From contig NZ_PYUD01000003.1 of NCBI RefSeq assembly GCF_003028575.1, forward strand, positions 124,001 through 188,000: a stretch of 64,000 nt of DNA, read 5' to 3'. The notes beneath the pieces were generated by a model that had not been told where the DNA came from, made no database searches, and worked only from the letters and a program-made list of their open reading frames with translations. Shown here piece after piece: positions 11,312 through 21,424 of this stretch (positions within the stretch are counted from its first letter, which is position 1; each line of letters starts with the position of its first letter). The position numbers were made by a program, and so were the translations under genes. This stretch comes from Halomonas urumqiensis. GTDB taxonomy: Bacteria > Pseudomonadota > Gammaproteobacteria > Pseudomonadales > Halomonadaceae.

Positions 11312-12202
11312 ATGGCCATGGTTCAACCCCGTTCGATTCGCGCGCGCAAGCTGGGCGCACATGTTGCCCTGCTTGGCTTCGTGTCACTGGTGGTCTTCCC
11401 GCTGCTGCTGGTGATCTCGATCTCGTTTCGCGAGGGCAACTTCGCCAGCGGCAGCCTGATCCCCGAGCGTTTCTCGCTCGAGCACTGGGCGCTGGCCTTC
11501 GGTATTCCCTGGGAACGCCCGGACGGCAGCGTGATCCAGCCGCCCTTCCCGGTCATGCTCTGGCTGTGGAACTCGATCAAGGTGGCGGTGGTGTCGTCGG
11601 TGATGATCCTGGCGCTCTCCACCACCAGCGCCTACGCCTTCGCGCGCATGCGCTTCAAGGGCAAGGCGCCGATCCTCAAGGGTATGCTGATCTTCCAGAT
11701 GTTCCCCGCGGTGCTCTCGCTGGTGGCGCTCTATGCGCTGTTCGACCGCCTGGGGCAACTGGTGCCCTGGCTTGGCATCAACACCCATGGCGCGTTGATC
11801 GTGGCCTCGCTTGGTGCGGTGGCGCTGCACATCTGGACCATCAAGGGCTACTTCGAATCCATCGACGGTTCGCTGGAGGAAGCCGCCATGGTCGATGGTG
11901 CCAGCACCTGGCAGGCCTTCCGGCATATTCTGCTGCCACTGTCGGTACCCATCCTGATGGTGGTGTTCATCCTCGCCTTCATCATGTCGATCATGGAGTA
12001 CCCCATGGCCTCGGTGCTGCTGCTCGACCAGGACAAGCTGACGCTGGCGGTCGGCGCGCAACAGTACCTGGCCGAGCACAATCAGCGCTGGGGCGACTTC
12101 GCCGCCGCCGCCGTGCTCTCGGGCCTGCCGATCACCCTGGCCTTCCTGCTCTGCCAGCGCTGGATCGTCGGTGGCCTGACCGCCGGCGGCGTCAAGGGCT
12201 AA
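11312..12202 (+). CDS. malG: maltose ABC transporter permease MalG
   Basis: The start is the ATG at 11312, 11 bases after malF with AGGAGG at its end; this gives 296 residues, the same length as E. coli MalG. About six helices are seen, with the EAA motif ([19 protein letters not shown]) near residues 189-207 and the terminal GGVKG. An in-frame ATG at 11264 inside malF is rejected because it lacks a ribosome site. No malK follows; the gene is closed by a terminator at 12260. Confidence 0.93.
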   Translation: MAMVQPRSIRARKLGAHVALLGFVSLVVFPLLLVISISFREGNFASGSLIPERFSLEHWALAFGIPWERPDGSVIQPPFPVMLWLWNSIKVAVVSSVMILALSTTSAYAFARMRFKGKAPILKGMLIFQMFPAVLSLVALYALFDRLGQLVPWLGINTHGALIVASLGAVALHIWTIKGYFESIDGSLEEAAMVDGASTWQAFRHILLPLSVPILMVVFILAFIMSIMEYPMASVLLLDQDKLTLAVGAQQYLAEHNQRWGDFAAAAVLSGLPITLAFLLCQRWIVGGLTAGGVKG

Positions 12203-12259
12203 CGCCTCCCGCCTAGAATCATCATCGTGTTTCCTCGTATTGGGCAAGACGCTGCCCGC

Positions 12260-12283
12260 CCCCGGCCACGGGCCGGGGATTTT
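12260..12283 (+). terminator. rho-independent terminator of the malEFG operon
   Basis: CCCCGGCC (12260-12267) and GGCCGGGG (12271-12278) form a perfect stem with a 3-base loop, followed by ATTTT. It lies 57 bases after the malG stop. Confidence 0.8.
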
Positions 12284-12301
12284 CTCGTTGTTTGACGTAG
12301 A

Positions 12302-12342
12302 CAAAAAACGACGCCTCGGCCATGTCAGGGCCGAGGCGTCGT
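12302..12342 (-). terminator. rho-independent terminator of the universal stress protein gene
   Basis: On the minus strand a perfect 14-bp stem (ACGACGCCTCGGCC with GGCCGAGGCGTCGT) is followed by a run of six T. It lies 36 bases beyond the stress-protein stop codon and back-to-back with the malG terminator. Confidence 0.88.
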
Positions 12343-12378
12343 ATCGGGTTCACGGGGTATCAAGCCCGGGAATGGCGA

Positions 12379-13236
12379 TCAACGCAGCAGCAGTACCGGC
12401 ACGCTGGCGCGCCGCAGCATCGACGTAGTGGTGCTGCCGACCAGCAGGTGGCGAATCCGCGAATGGCCGTAGGCGCCCATGATCAGAAGATCGATGGCAT
12501 GATCACCCTGGTAGGTGCGCAAGGTCTCCTCGACCTCACCGGCACGGATCGCCCCTTCGGCCTCATGCCCGGCATCACGCAGGGTCTTGAGCGCCCATTC
12601 GAGCTGCGAGCGGTTGTCGCCGGTCTCGGCGCCGACGATCACCACATGGCAGGGAATGCCATTGAACATCGGGCTCTTGGCGACCATTTCCACGCCCTTG
12701 CGGGTTGTCTTGCTGCCATCGAAGGCGATCATCACCCGCTCGGGGGTCTTGAAGGCATCGGGCACCATCAGAATCGGCCGATGCAGGGTGCGCACCACCC
12801 GTTCGAGATTCGAGCCCAGGTGATCCGCCGACTGATGGGCCGTCTCGCCACGCTTGCCAAGGACCAGCAGGCGGATGTCATCCTGCAACTCCTCGAGGGT
12901 CTCCAGCAGGGTGCCATTGCGCTGTCGGGTGGCAGGCTCGGCAATGCCAGCCTCGATGGCGCGCTCCTTGGCCGCCTTGAGCATCAGCCTCCCCTGCTCC
13001 TGTGCCACCTTGGCGCGCTGCTCATCGAGGTGGGAGAGCTCCTCGAGCAGGTGCTCCCGAGAACCCAGGCCGATATTGCCGGAAAGGTCCGCCTCGGCGG
13101 TCTGCGGGTGGTTGTCCACCACGTGCAGGAAGGTCAGCGGCGCGGCCAGCGCCAAGCTTGCCCAGGCGGCGCAGTCGCACACGCTTGCGGAGAACTGCGA
13201 GCCGTCGATGGCGGCCATCACTTGATCTGTCATCAT
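12379..13236 (-). CDS. tandem-domain universal stress protein
   Basis: This 285-residue protein has two Usp domains (about residues 1-147 and 152-285), as in UspE-type proteins. The second keeps the ATP-binding pattern G-2x-G-9x-G-S (GAYGHSRIRHLLVGS, about residues 256-270). The first, starting MMTDQVMAAIDGS, looks more degenerate. The ATG is doubled (13236 or 13233). It lies next to a SulP transporter gene on the same strand, which could be functional, since Usp proteins often accompany ion transporters in halophiles. Its ligand is unproven. Confidence 0.88.
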   Translation of the reverse strand: MMTDQVMAAIDGSQFSASVCDCAAWASLALAAPLTFLHVVDNHPQTAEADLSGNIGLGSREHLLEELSHLDEQRAKVAQEQGRLMLKAAKERAIEAGIAEPATRQRNGTLLETLEELQDDIRLLVLGKRGETAHQSADHLGSNLERVVRTLHRPILMVPDAFKTPERVMIAFDGSKTTRKGVEMVAKSPMFNGIPCHVVIVGAETGDNRSQLEWALKTLRDAGHEAEGAIRAGEVEETLRTYQGDHAIDLLIMGAYGHSRIRHLLVGSTTTSMLRRASVPVLLLR

Positions 13237-13343
13237 TAAAGTCCTGAAGCTGGCGTTTCAGGGCGGCCACCTGGGCGGCCGCCTCCCGGAGGCTTGTGAC
13301 CGGGTCGGCGATAGAACAGAAAATCACCGGCCCGTCCGCGGCG

Positions 13344-14834
13344 TCAATGGCCGCCCATCAACTTTTCCACCGCGGCCGGGTCGTCATGGACCGCATAGCG
13401 GTCGACGATGGTGGCACTGGCCTCGTTCAGGCCGATCAGTTCCACCTCCGTGCCTTCGCGGCGGAACTTGATCACCACGCGGTCCAGGGTCTGCACGGCG
13501 GTGATGTCCCAGAAGTGGGCGCGGGACAGGTCGATGGTGACCCTCTCGACGGTTTCCTTGAAATCGAAGGCGTCGCCGAAGCGCTCGGAAGAGGCGAAGA
13601 ACACCTGGCCCACCACCTTGTAGAGTCGCCCCCTCCCCTCATCGGTCTCTTCGCTGCCGATGTAGATGATGTTGCCGACCTTGTTGGCGAAGTTCATGGC
13701 GGCGATCAGCACGCCGACGAATACGCCGATGGCCAGATTGTGCGTGCCCACGGTGACCGCAACGGTAGCCACCATGACGATGTTGGTGCTCATCGGATGC
13801 TTCTTGAGATCGCGGATTGACGACCAACTGAAGGTGCCGATGGAGACCATGATCATTACCGCGACCAACGCGGCCATGGGAATCTGCGAGACCCAGTCGG
13901 CGAGAAACACCACCATCAGCAGCAGTGCGACGCCGGCGATCAGCGTCGACAGGCGGCGCCGGCCACCGGACTTGATGTTGATGACCGACTGGCCAATCAT
14001 CGCGCAGCCCGCCATGCCACCGATCAGACCGGCACCGATGTTGGCAATCCCCTGGCCCTTGCACTCGCGGTTCTTGTCGCTCTTGGTATCGGTCAGGTCA
14101 TCGATGATGGTGGCGGTCATCATCGACTCCAGCAGGCCGACCACGGTGAGCATCAACGAGTAAGGCAGGATGATCATCAGCGTCTCGAGGTTGAGCGGCA
14201 CTTCCGGCCACAGGAACACCGGCAGGCTGTCCGGCAGCTCACCCATGTCACCGACGCTTCTGATCTCCATGCCGGTGATCAGGTAAACAGAAGTGAGTAC
14301 CACGATGCACACCAGCGGCGAGGGAATCGACTTGCCGATCACCGGCACCAGCGGAAAGCCGTAGATGATGGCAAGGCCGGCCGCCGTCATTGCATACACA
14401 TGCCATGTAACTCCCGTTAATTCAGGGAGTTGAGCCATGAAGATCAGGATCGCCAGGGCATTGACAAAGCCTGTCACCACCGAGCGCGACACGAAGCGCA
14501 TCAGCTCGGCGAGTCTGAGGTAGCCGGCGATGATCTGCAGCACGCCGGTGAGCAGGGTCGCGGCGAGCAGGTACTCGAGTCCGTGCTCCTTGACCAGTGT
14601 GATCATCAGCAGCGCCATGGCGCCGGTCGCCGCCGAGATCATGCCCGACCGCCCGCCGGTGAAGGCGATGATCACACAGATGGCGAAGGACGCGTAGAGG
14701 CCAACCTTGGGGTCGACCCCGGCGATGATCGAGAAGGCGATGGCTTCGGGAATCAGCGCCAGCGCCACGACGATGCCCGCCAGGGTGTCGCCCTTGAGGT
14801 TCGAGAACCAGCTCAGTTTCATTTTTTCGTACAT
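13344..14834 (-). CDS. SulP-family anion transporter with STAS domain
   Basis: The protein has 496 residues: a SulP membrane domain of about 10-14 segments ([21 protein letters not shown] near the start is the family signature) and a C-terminal STAS domain (about residues 395-490, [23 protein letters not shown]). SulP carriers take up sulfate or bicarbonate, usually with sodium or protons; the sequence alone does not decide. The short N-terminus and STAS form resemble BicA-like bicarbonate carriers and marine SulP proteins. A weak GGA lies before the ATG. Confidence 0.85.
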   Translation of the reverse strand: MYEKMKLSWFSNLKGDTLAGIVVALALIPEAIAFSIIAGVDPKVGLYASFAICVIIAFTGGRSGMISAATGAMALLMITLVKEHGLEYLLAATLLTGVLQIIAGYLRLAELMRFVSRSVVTGFVNALAILIFMAQLPELTGVTWHVYAMTAAGLAIIYGFPLVPVIGKSIPSPLVCIVVLTSVYLITGMEIRSVGDMGELPDSLPVFLWPEVPLNLETLMIILPYSLMLTVVGLLESMMTATIIDDLTDTKSDKNRECKGQGIANIGAGLIGGMAGCAMIGQSVINIKSGGRRRLSTLIAGVALLLMVVFLADWVSQIPMAALVAVMIMVSIGTFSWSSIRDLKKHPMSTNIVMVATVAVTVGTHNLAIGVFVGVLIAAMNFANKVGNIIYIGSEETDEGRGRLYKVVGQVFFASSERFGDAFDFKETVERVTIDLSRAHFWDITAVQTLDRVVIKFRREGTEVELIGLNEASATIVDRYAVHDDPAAVEKLMGGH

Positions 14835-15302
14835 GCTGCGATCCAGTCAGGAGTGAGAGTCGGCCACCAAGCGCCAGGGGTATCGACCCTGTCTCGCCGC
14901 GGCGCTTGATGCATCGATTCCATCAAGCCTCGGCGTGGCATCCACGTCCGGGGTATGGCGAAAGCCTGGGCTTGGGGGTTGGCCAACATGTTGGACATGG
15001 GGCGTGTCAGGGGTTTGACACAGGCGCGCAGGGGCGCCGTGGACGTCAAGGGTGGTGACCACCGCGTTGGCGTCGCTTGGGAATGACGCAGCGATGCACG
15101 AGGCGCCGCTGCATCATGAAGAGGGGTGCGCTAGGGCGGCGTAACCTGCCCTGCCGGGAGAGTCATCACGAAATTCTGTCCCTTGCTCTTGTCGTTCATG
15201 CGCTCGCGAATTCGACTTTCGTTGAATAGCCGCCAGCGTACAGCGGCGAAGTCTAGCAGAGTTCACGCCGTGCTGCACCCGCGCGCCTGGCGGCACGAGG
15301 GC
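14835..15302. other. intergenic region upstream of the SulP gene, with several palindromes
   Basis: There is no convincing gene in these 468 bases. Three palindromes stand out: CCAACATGTTGG (14983-14994, perfect), GTGTCA-N6-TGACAC (15004-15021) and GGTGGT-G-ACCACC (15051-15063). They lie 149-229 bases before the SulP start and could be operators. The stretch 15064-15302, behind the slipin stop codon, shows nothing I recognise. Confidence 0.5.
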
Positions 15303-16121
15303 TCAGGCCTGCCCACCGTCATCGCCGACGCCGCTCGCCGGGTCAGCGCCCGCGGTGCGCGGCTGGGCGGCGGGCGAGGCCTTCATGTGCTTGAAGGCTT
15401 CCATGATATCCATGGGCAGCGGGAAGACGATGGTCGAGGCGTTCTTGTTGCTCATGTCGCTCATCGTCTGCAGGTAGCGCAGTTGCAGGGCCGCTGAATT
15501 CTCGGCCATCACGTTGGCGGCTTCGACCAGCTTGCGCGATGCCTGCAGTTCGCCCTCGGCATGGATCACCTTGGCGCGTCGCTCGCGCTCGGCTTCAGCC
15601 TGGCGGGCAATCGCGCGTATCATGCTCTCGTCGAGGTCGACATGCTTGATCTCGACGTTGGCCACCTTGATGCCCCAGCCTTCCGCCGAGGTGTCGATGA
15701 TCTCCTGGATATCGTCGTTGAGCTTGTCGCGCTCGGAGAGCATTTCGTCGAGGTCGTGCTTGCCGAGCACCGAACGCAACGTGGTCTGGGCCAGCTGGCT
15801 GGTGGCGCTGGTGAAGTTCTCCACCTGGATGATCGCTTTCTCCGGGTCGACCACCCGGAAATAGAGCACCGCGTTGACCTTCACGGTGACGTTGTCGCGG
15901 GAGATCACATCCTGCTCGGGCACATCCATGGTGATCACGCGCAGATCGACCACTTCCATCTTCTGGATACCGGGAATGATGATGATCAACCCTGGGCCCT
16001 TCACCGACTGGAATCGGCCAAGGAAGAACACTACACCGCGCTTGTACTCGGGCAGGATACGAATCGATGCGGCGATCAGCATCAACAACAGGACGACGGG
16101 TACCAGGTAGGAAAGGATCAT
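15303..16121 (-). CDS. slipin family SPFH/band 7 membrane protein
   Basis: From the ATG at 16121 (AAGGAGA Shine-Dalgarno) the protein has 272 residues. One N-terminal membrane anchor (residues 2-19) is followed by the SPFH domain ([20 protein letters not shown] onward) and a charged helical C-terminal region ([18 protein letters not shown]). Slipins are stomatin-like scaffolds that oligomerise on the membrane. It lies 41 bases after an NfeD-type protease gene; the NfeD-slipin pair is a widespread operon whose protease cleaves the slipin C-terminus in archaea. An upstream in-frame start at 16166 is less likely. Confidence 0.9.
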   Translation of the reverse strand: MILSYLVPVVLLLMLIAASIRILPEYKRGVVFFLGRFQSVKGPGLIIIIPGIQKMEVVDLRVITMDVPEQDVISRDNVTVKVNAVLYFRVVDPEKAIIQVENFTSATSQLAQTTLRSVLGKHDLDEMLSERDKLNDDIQEIIDTSAEGWGIKVANVEIKHVDLDESMIRAIARQAEAERERRAKVIHAEGELQASRKLVEAANVMAENSAALQLRYLQTMSDMSNKNASTIVFPLPMDIMEAFKHMKASPAAQPRTAGADPASGVGDDGGQA

Positions 16122-16162
16122 GGTCTGTCTCCTTGGCAAGGATATGGCTCGAAACGCGGGAC

Positions 16163-17623
16163 TCACTGGGTCAGCGGTTCGACATCCACCGTCAGGCCCT
16201 CGATGGCCACCACCCGCACCCGCTGGCCCTTCGCGAGTGGCGCCTGACTTCGCGCATTCCAGCGCTCGCCCATCAGCTGCACATGGCCACGCCCGGTGAA
16301 ATCCTCAAGGGCGTGCGCTTCACTGCCCACCAGCTCCTCCTGCCCAGTCTTGGCGGGGCGCCTGCGCAGGCCCATGAAACGGGTCAGGGTCCAGAGCATG
16401 AAGCCGGCGGCCAGCAACGCAATACCGCCGATCAGCGGCAACGAAATGCTCAGGTTGTCAGCATCCATCAGAATCACCGAGCCGATCACGAAGGCGACGA
16501 TACCGCCGATACCCAGGATGCCGAAGCTTGGCATCAGGGCTTCACCCACGATGAGCCCCAGGCCGGCCAGGATCAACGCCAATCCAGCATAGTTGATGGG
16601 CAGTACCTGGAAGGCGAACAGCGCCAGCAACAGTGAGATCACGCCAATGGTACCTGGCACCAGGCTGCCGGGATTGGACAACTCGAAGATCAGGCCGTAG
16701 AAGCCGATGATCATCAGAAAATAGGCGACATTGGGGTTGGTGATCACCGACAGCAGTTCGGTGCGCCAGTCCGGATCGAAGCGCTCGATGACAAGCTCCG
16801 CGGTGGCAAGGGTATGTTCGCCACTCGCCATGACCACCGTGCGACCATCCATCTGTGACAGCAGGTCGTCGAGATCACGCGCCACGATGTCGATGACATT
16901 CTGCTCGAGCGCATCGCGCGCCGTCAGGTTGACCGCCTCGCGTACCGCCTGCTCCGCCCAGTCGGCATTGCGGCCATGGCGTTCGGCAAGACTTCTGATC
17001 GTGGAGACGGCATCCTCGAGTACCTTGCGCTCCATGGGCGTCTCCCCGCGCCTGGGTTCATCGGCTGACTGGGCTTCGGCATCCTCGCCCTGCCCGCCGG
17101 CGGATTCGCTGCTCTGTTCAGGGCTGGATGCCTCGCCATCACCGCCTGCTGAGTCATCGTCCTCGGGCCGATCATCACCAATACCGGGAAAGCCACCGCC
17201 CATCTGTACCGGAGTGGCGGAACCCAGGTGCGTAGACGGCGCCATGGCGGCGACATGGCTGCCATACAGCAGGTAGGTGCCAGCACTGGCGGCACGGGCA
17301 CCACTAGGCGACACGTAGAACGCCACCGGTACGGCGGCGTTGAGCATCTCGCGAATCATCGCGCGCATCGAGGCATCGAGGCCTCCCGGGGTGTCCAGTT
17401 GCACCACCACGACCTCGGCGTCGCGCTCGACGGCCTCCTCGAGCCCCCGTGAGAAGTAATCGTGGGTAGCGGGCCCGATGGCACCGTCGATGGTCATCAC
17501 CAGGGCACTGCGCCCCTCCTGCTGGGCGGTTGCCTGCAGGGCCAAACCAGCTCCCAGCGCGAGACAGGCGAGACTCGCCACCAACAGTAGGCGGCGCATG
17601 CCCAAGGCACGACGTGCGATCAT
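16163..17623 (-). CDS. membrane-bound ClpP-class serine protease, NfeD long form
   Basis: I chose the ATG at 17623 for its GGAGGG ribosome site, giving 486 residues. A signal peptide (residues 1-34) precedes a ClpP-class protease domain with the expected nucleophile Ser in [13 protein letters not shown] (about residue 113) and a candidate Lys in MERKVLEDA. Four or five transmembrane helices and a C-terminal soluble OB-fold NfeD domain follow. Between protease elements lies an insert of about 50 residues rich in Asp, Glu, Ser and Gly (about residues 140-200), probably disordered. It is upstream of, and probably co-transcribed with, the slipin it may process. Confidence 0.88.
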   Translation of the reverse strand: MIARRALGMRRLLLVASLACLALGAGLALQATAQQEGRSALVMTIDGAIGPATHDYFSRGLEEAVERDAEVVVVQLDTPGGLDASMRAMIREMLNAAVPVAFYVSPSGARAASAGTYLLYGSHVAAMAPSTHLGSATPVQMGGGFPGIGDDRPEDDDSAGGDGEASSPEQSSESAGGQGEDAEAQSADEPRRGETPMERKVLEDAVSTIRSLAERHGRNADWAEQAVREAVNLTARDALEQNVIDIVARDLDDLLSQMDGRTVVMASGEHTLATAELVIERFDPDWRTELLSVITNPNVAYFLMIIGFYGLIFELSNPGSLVPGTIGVISLLLALFAFQVLPINYAGLALILAGLGLIVGEALMPSFGILGIGGIVAFVIGSVILMDADNLSISLPLIGGIALLAAGFMLWTLTRFMGLRRRPAKTGQEELVGSEAHALEDFTGRGHVQLMGERWNARSQAPLAKGQRVRVVAIEGLTVDVEPLTQ

Positions 17624-17700
17624 GATGATCGACCCTCCATGACGCTGGCTCACTCTTGTGAGTATCGACCATTGGCTTGGTTCATGCAGAGAAGGAAGCG

Positions 17701-17841
17701 ATGATCGGCAGGAAAGAGGTAATGGAACGCCTGGACCTGGACATCAGCGAACGCATCCACCATGAATTGCGTAAGCTGACACGCCAGCGCGGCGACCAAT
17801 CACCGACCGATGGCTCCACCTGTTTCGATGCACCCCGATAA
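17701..17841 (+). CDS. small ORF of 46 codons upstream of the YnjB-type binding protein
   Basis: ATG at 17701 is preceded by AGAAGGAAGCG, a good ribosome site, and the frame stays open to TAA at 17839, 10 bases before the next start. The product is charged and helical at first (MIGRKEVMERLDLDISERIH), then polar. I do not recognise it. It may be a real small protein, or a leader whose translation affects the ABC operon behind it. Confidence 0.4.
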   Translation: MIGRKEVMERLDLDISERIHHELRKLTRQRGDQSPTDGSTCFDAPR

Positions 17842-17851
17842 GGAAACCCCG

Positions 17852-19063
17852 ATGCTGACCCGCCTGATCGCCACCGCGACACCCATCGCCCTGGTGCTGT
17901 CGAGTTCTGCGCTCGCCGCCCCCTCTCCTTCCGACTGGCAGGCCGTACTCGATGAGGCCCGGGGCCAGACGGTCTATTGGCATGCCTGGGGAGGCGACTC
18001 CCGGGTCAATGACTACATTGGCTGGGTCGACCGCCAGATGCGCGAGCGTTTCGATGTCGAGGTGACGCAGGTCAAGCTCGACGACACCAGTGCCGCCGTG
18101 TCGCGGGTGCTCGCCGAGAAGAGTGCCGGCAATCTGGACGATGGCAGTGTCGACCTGATCTGGATCAATGGCGAGAATTTCGCCGCCATGCGCGAGGCCG
18201 ACCTGCTGTTTGGGCCCTTCAACGAGCAACTGCCCAACTTCGCGCTCACCCATCCCGAGCACAATCCCGAGGTGGTCACCGACTTCACGTTACCCACGCA
18301 GGGATACGAATCCCCATGGGGCAAGGCGCAGATCACCTTCTACCACGACAGCGACCAGGTCCCCGAACCGCCGCGCGACATTCGCGCGCTGCTCGAATGG
18401 GCCGAGGCCAACCCGGGTCGCTTTACCTACCCACGAATTCCCGATTTCACCGGCAGCACCTTTCTCAAGCAGGTGCTGATCGCGCTGAGCGACGACCCCG
18501 AAGCGCTCTACTCCCCTGTCGCCGAGAGTGATTTCGATGACGTGACCGCACCACTCTGGGACTACCTGGACGCCCTGCACCCTCACCTGTGGCGCAGCGG
18601 CCGCCAGTTTCCGGGAAGCGGCCCGGAAATGCGCTCGCTGATGGCCGATGGCGAGCTCGACCTGGCGTTCACCTTCACGCCCTCGGAGCCCGCCGCGGCC
18701 GTGGCCGACTTCGAGCTGCCCCCCTCCACGCGCAGCTTTGTCCTGGAGGGCGGCACGCTTGGCAACGTGCATTTCGTGGCCATTCCCTTCAATTCGCCAC
18801 ACATGGCCGGCGCCATGGCGGTGGCCAACTTCCTGCTCTCCCCCGAGGCCCAGGCCCACAAGCAATCCCTCGAGGTGTGGGGGGATCGCAGCGTGCTCGA
18901 CCTCACGCGGCTTGACGAGACGAGCCGCGAGCACTTCGCTAGCCCTGAGGAAAACCCGTCGCTGCTGCCAGCGGGCGCCCTGGGCCAGACCCTGCAGGAG
19001 CCGCACCCGAGCTGGATGAATGCCCTGCAGGATGCCTGGCAAACACGCTATGTCGGGCAATGA
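17852..19063 (+). CDS. ynjB: ABC transporter substrate-binding protein, YnjB family
   Basis: From the ATG at 17852 (AAGGA 8 bases before) the protein has 403 residues. A signal peptide ends near ALAAPS (about residue 22). The mature part, starting with QTVYWHAWGGDSRVNDYIGWV, reads as the YnjB family, whose operon encodes binding protein, fused permease and ATPase. The family is related to ThiB-type iron/thiamine/spermidine binders, but its substrate is not established. Permease and ATPase genes follow in the same order as E. coli ynjBCD. Confidence 0.82.
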   Translation: MLTRLIATATPIALVLSSSALAAPSPSDWQAVLDEARGQTVYWHAWGGDSRVNDYIGWVDRQMRERFDVEVTQVKLDDTSAAVSRVLAEKSAGNLDDGSVDLIWINGENFAAMREADLLFGPFNEQLPNFALTHPEHNPEVVTDFTLPTQGYESPWGKAQITFYHDSDQVPEPPRDIRALLEWAEANPGRFTYPRIPDFTGSTFLKQVLIALSDDPEALYSPVAESDFDDVTAPLWDYLDALHPHLWRSGRQFPGSGPEMRSLMADGELDLAFTFTPSEPAAAVADFELPPSTRSFVLEGGTLGNVHFVAIPFNSPHMAGAMAVANFLLSPEAQAHKQSLEVWGDRSVLDLTRLDETSREHFASPEENPSLLPAGALGQTLQEPHPSWMNALQDAWQTRYVGQ

Positions 19064-19072
19064 TGCTGCCCC

Positions 19073-20764
19073 ATGCCGCGCATGCCACTAGGACTCGTCC
19101 CACCGCTGATCGTGCTGTTGCTGGTCGGCCCGCTGCTTGCCGGGCTGATCATGGCCCTGCTTCCCGCCTTTGGGTATCTGCCGGCGCTTGGCGGCGAGTC
19201 GTTCAGCCTGGCGCCATGGCGGGCGTTGTTCGACCAGCCGGGCATCTGGCGTTCGGCGATGTTGAGCCTGGCGAGCGGCCTTGTGACCACCGCCGTGTCG
19301 CTTGGCATCGTGCTGTTGTTCCTGGCCTCGGTGTCCGGCACCTGGCTCGACAAGCTGATACAACGACTGGTGTCACCGCTGCTGGCGCTGCCCCATGCCG
19401 CCGCCGCCTTCGGGCTGGCCTTCCTGATCGCACCATCGGGGCTGCTGGCTCGCCTGGCTTCACCGGGGCTGACCGGCTGGGAGCGTCCGCCGGATCTGTT
19501 GATCGTGCAGGATCCCTGGGGGCTTTCATTGATGGCCGGGCTGATCATCAAGGAAATTCCCTTCCTGTTGTTGATGAGCCTGGCGGCGCTGCCCCAGATC
19601 GAGCCCGCACGGCGTGTGGCCATGGCACGCTCGCTGGGCTATCGCCCTACGGTTGCCTGGTTGAAGGTCGTCGTCCCTGCGTTGTATCCGCTGATTCGCC
19701 TGCCGGTACTTGCGGTGATTGCCTTTGCCTCGTCGGTGGTGGACGTGGCGATGATTCTCGGCCCCACGCTTCCGCCGACGCTTGCCGTATCGATCCTGAC
19801 CTGGTTCGGCGACCCCGACCTCAGCCGTCGCTTCATGGCCTCGGCGGGCGCCATTCTGCAACTCGGGGTGACACTTGCCGCCCTGCTCGCCTGGTGGGGA
19901 CTCGAGTGCCTGGTTCGCCGCCTCGGTCGGCGCTGGATCGAGCGCGGCGGGCGGCGCGCCGGTGACGCGCCGTTGCGCCTGGCGGGCAAAAGCCTGATTT
20001 TGCTGGCCACGCTGTCGGCTTTCGTCGGGCTTGGCGGCCTGGCGCTCACGTCGGTTGCCGGATTCTGGCGCTTCCCCTCCGCCCTGCCCGATTCGCTGAC
20101 CTGGCTGCACTGGCAACGCGCCCTGCCATCACTCGGTGGCCCGGTGCTGTCATCGACGATCATCGCCGTGGTCGCTACCCTGATCGCCACGCTGCTGGCT
20201 GTCGCCGCGCTGGAGAAGGAACAACGCCGCGGGCGAACGGCCTCGCGGGCATTATGGCTGCTCTACCTGCCGCTGATCGTGCCCCAGGTCGCCTTCCTGT
20301 TCGGCCTGGCGGTAGTCACCGAGAGCCTCGGCGTGACTCCCACCCATGGGCTGGTGATCTTCGGCCACCTGCTGTTCGTGCTGCCCTATGTCTTCCTGTC
20401 GCTCTCGGAAGCCTATCGTCGGCTCGATCCACGTTGGTCACAGGTGGCACTATCGCTTGGTGTCACTCGCGGCTCCACCTTCCGCCGAGTCCGCCTGCCG
20501 ATGCTGCTGGCCCCGTTGCTCACCGCCATGGCGGTGGGCATGGCGGTCAGTATCGGTCAATATCTACCGACCCAGTTGCTGGGCGCCGGTCGTATATCTA
20601 CCGTGACGACCGAGGCGGTGGCCCTGGCCTCGGGAGGTAATCGCCGGGTCATCGGGGTCTGGGCGATGCTGCAGGCCTGCCTGCCGCTGGCCGGTTTCGT
20701 GATGGCCGTGGGCCTGCCACGGCTCATCTGGTCCCATCGTCGCGGCATGCAAGGATCGCCATGA
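19073..20764 (+). CDS. ynjC: ABC transporter permease, YnjC family (two fused permease halves)
   Basis: The protein has 563 residues with about twelve transmembrane helices in two halves, each with a permease domain; the halves meet near residue 290-310, where a basic stretch (RRLGRRWIERGGRRAGD) sits. Fused permeases of this type are usual for ThiP, FbpB and YnjC. It starts 9 bases after ynjB and overlaps ynjD by the ATGA arrangement. It should form the whole membrane channel. Confidence 0.85.
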   Translation: MPRMPLGLVPPLIVLLLVGPLLAGLIMALLPAFGYLPALGGESFSLAPWRALFDQPGIWRSAMLSLASGLVTTAVSLGIVLLFLASVSGTWLDKLIQRLVSPLLALPHAAAAFGLAFLIAPSGLLARLASPGLTGWERPPDLLIVQDPWGLSLMAGLIIKEIPFLLLMSLAALPQIEPARRVAMARSLGYRPTVAWLKVVVPALYPLIRLPVLAVIAFASSVVDVAMILGPTLPPTLAVSILTWFGDPDLSRRFMASAGAILQLGVTLAALLAWWGLECLVRRLGRRWIERGGRRAGDAPLRLAGKSLILLATLSAFVGLGGLALTSVAGFWRFPSALPDSLTWLHWQRALPSLGGPVLSSTIIAVVATLIATLLAVAALEKEQRRGRTASRALWLLYLPLIVPQVAFLFGLAVVTESLGVTPTHGLVIFGHLLFVLPYVFLSLSEAYRRLDPRWSQVALSLGVTRGSTFRRVRLPMLLAPLLTAMAVGMAVSIGQYLPTQLLGAGRISTVTTEAVALASGGNRRVIGVWAMLQACLPLAGFVMAVGLPRLIWSHRRGMQGSP

Positions 20765-21396
20765 GCGCTTTTCATCACCTCGAGATCGAGCAGCTATCGA
20801 TTCGGTTGCACGGTAAACCACTGCTGAGCCTCGACACCCGCATCGGCCCAGGTGAGGTACTGACCGTGATGGGCCCCTCGGGATCCGGCAAATCGACGCT
20901 GCTTGCCTGGATGGCAGGCTTCATGTCACGCGATTTCGAGGCCAGCGGCCGCCTGCGACTCGACGGACGCGACATCACCGCGCTGCCGCCCGAACGGCGC
21001 GGCATCGGCCTGCTGTTCCAGGATCCGATGCTGTTTCCGCATCTTTCGGTGTCCGGCAATCTGCGCTTCGGTATGCCGCGCGCGACGCCGGACAAACAGG
21101 CTGCTGCTCAGGACGGCCTGGCGCGTATCGGCCTGGCCGACTTCGGCGCGCGTGACCCGGCCACCCTGTCGGGGGGGCAGCAGTCCCGGGTAGCACTGAT
21201 GCGCCTGCTGCTCTCGCAACCCCAGGCGGTACTGCTCGACGAGCCATTCTCGAAGCTCGACAGTCACCTGCGTCATGAGATGCGCCAGCTGGTATTTGGC
21301 CACCTTCGTGATGCCGGGCTGCCCACCCTGCTGGTCACCCATGACCACCAGGACGCAGAGGACGCCGGTGGCCGGGTGCTCGAACTCGATGCCTGA
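20761..21396 (+). CDS. ynjD: ABC transporter ATPase, YnjD family
   Basis: This is a 211-residue ATPase with Walker A (GPSGSGKST, residues 38-46), Q-loop (LLFQDPMLFPHLSV), signature LSGGQ (136-140) and Walker B (VLLDEPF, 157-163). It is short and lacks a C-terminal regulatory domain, as is normal for YnjD/ThiQ-type subunits. The ATG overlaps the stop of ynjC. It ends 29 bases before the convergent end of the diguanylate cyclase gene, and no clear terminator is seen in that gap. Confidence 0.86.
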   Translation: MSAFHHLEIEQLSIRLHGKPLLSLDTRIGPGEVLTVMGPSGSGKSTLLAWMAGFMSRDFEASGRLRLDGRDITALPPERRGIGLLFQDPMLFPHLSVSGNLRFGMPRATPDKQAAAQDGLARIGLADFGARDPATLSGGQQSRVALMRLLLSQPQAVLLDEPFSKLDSHLRHEMRQLVFGHLRDAGLPTLLVTHDHQDAEDAGGRVLELDA

Positions 21397-21424
21397 GGAA
21401 CCACGCACATGCCATCCCCGATGC

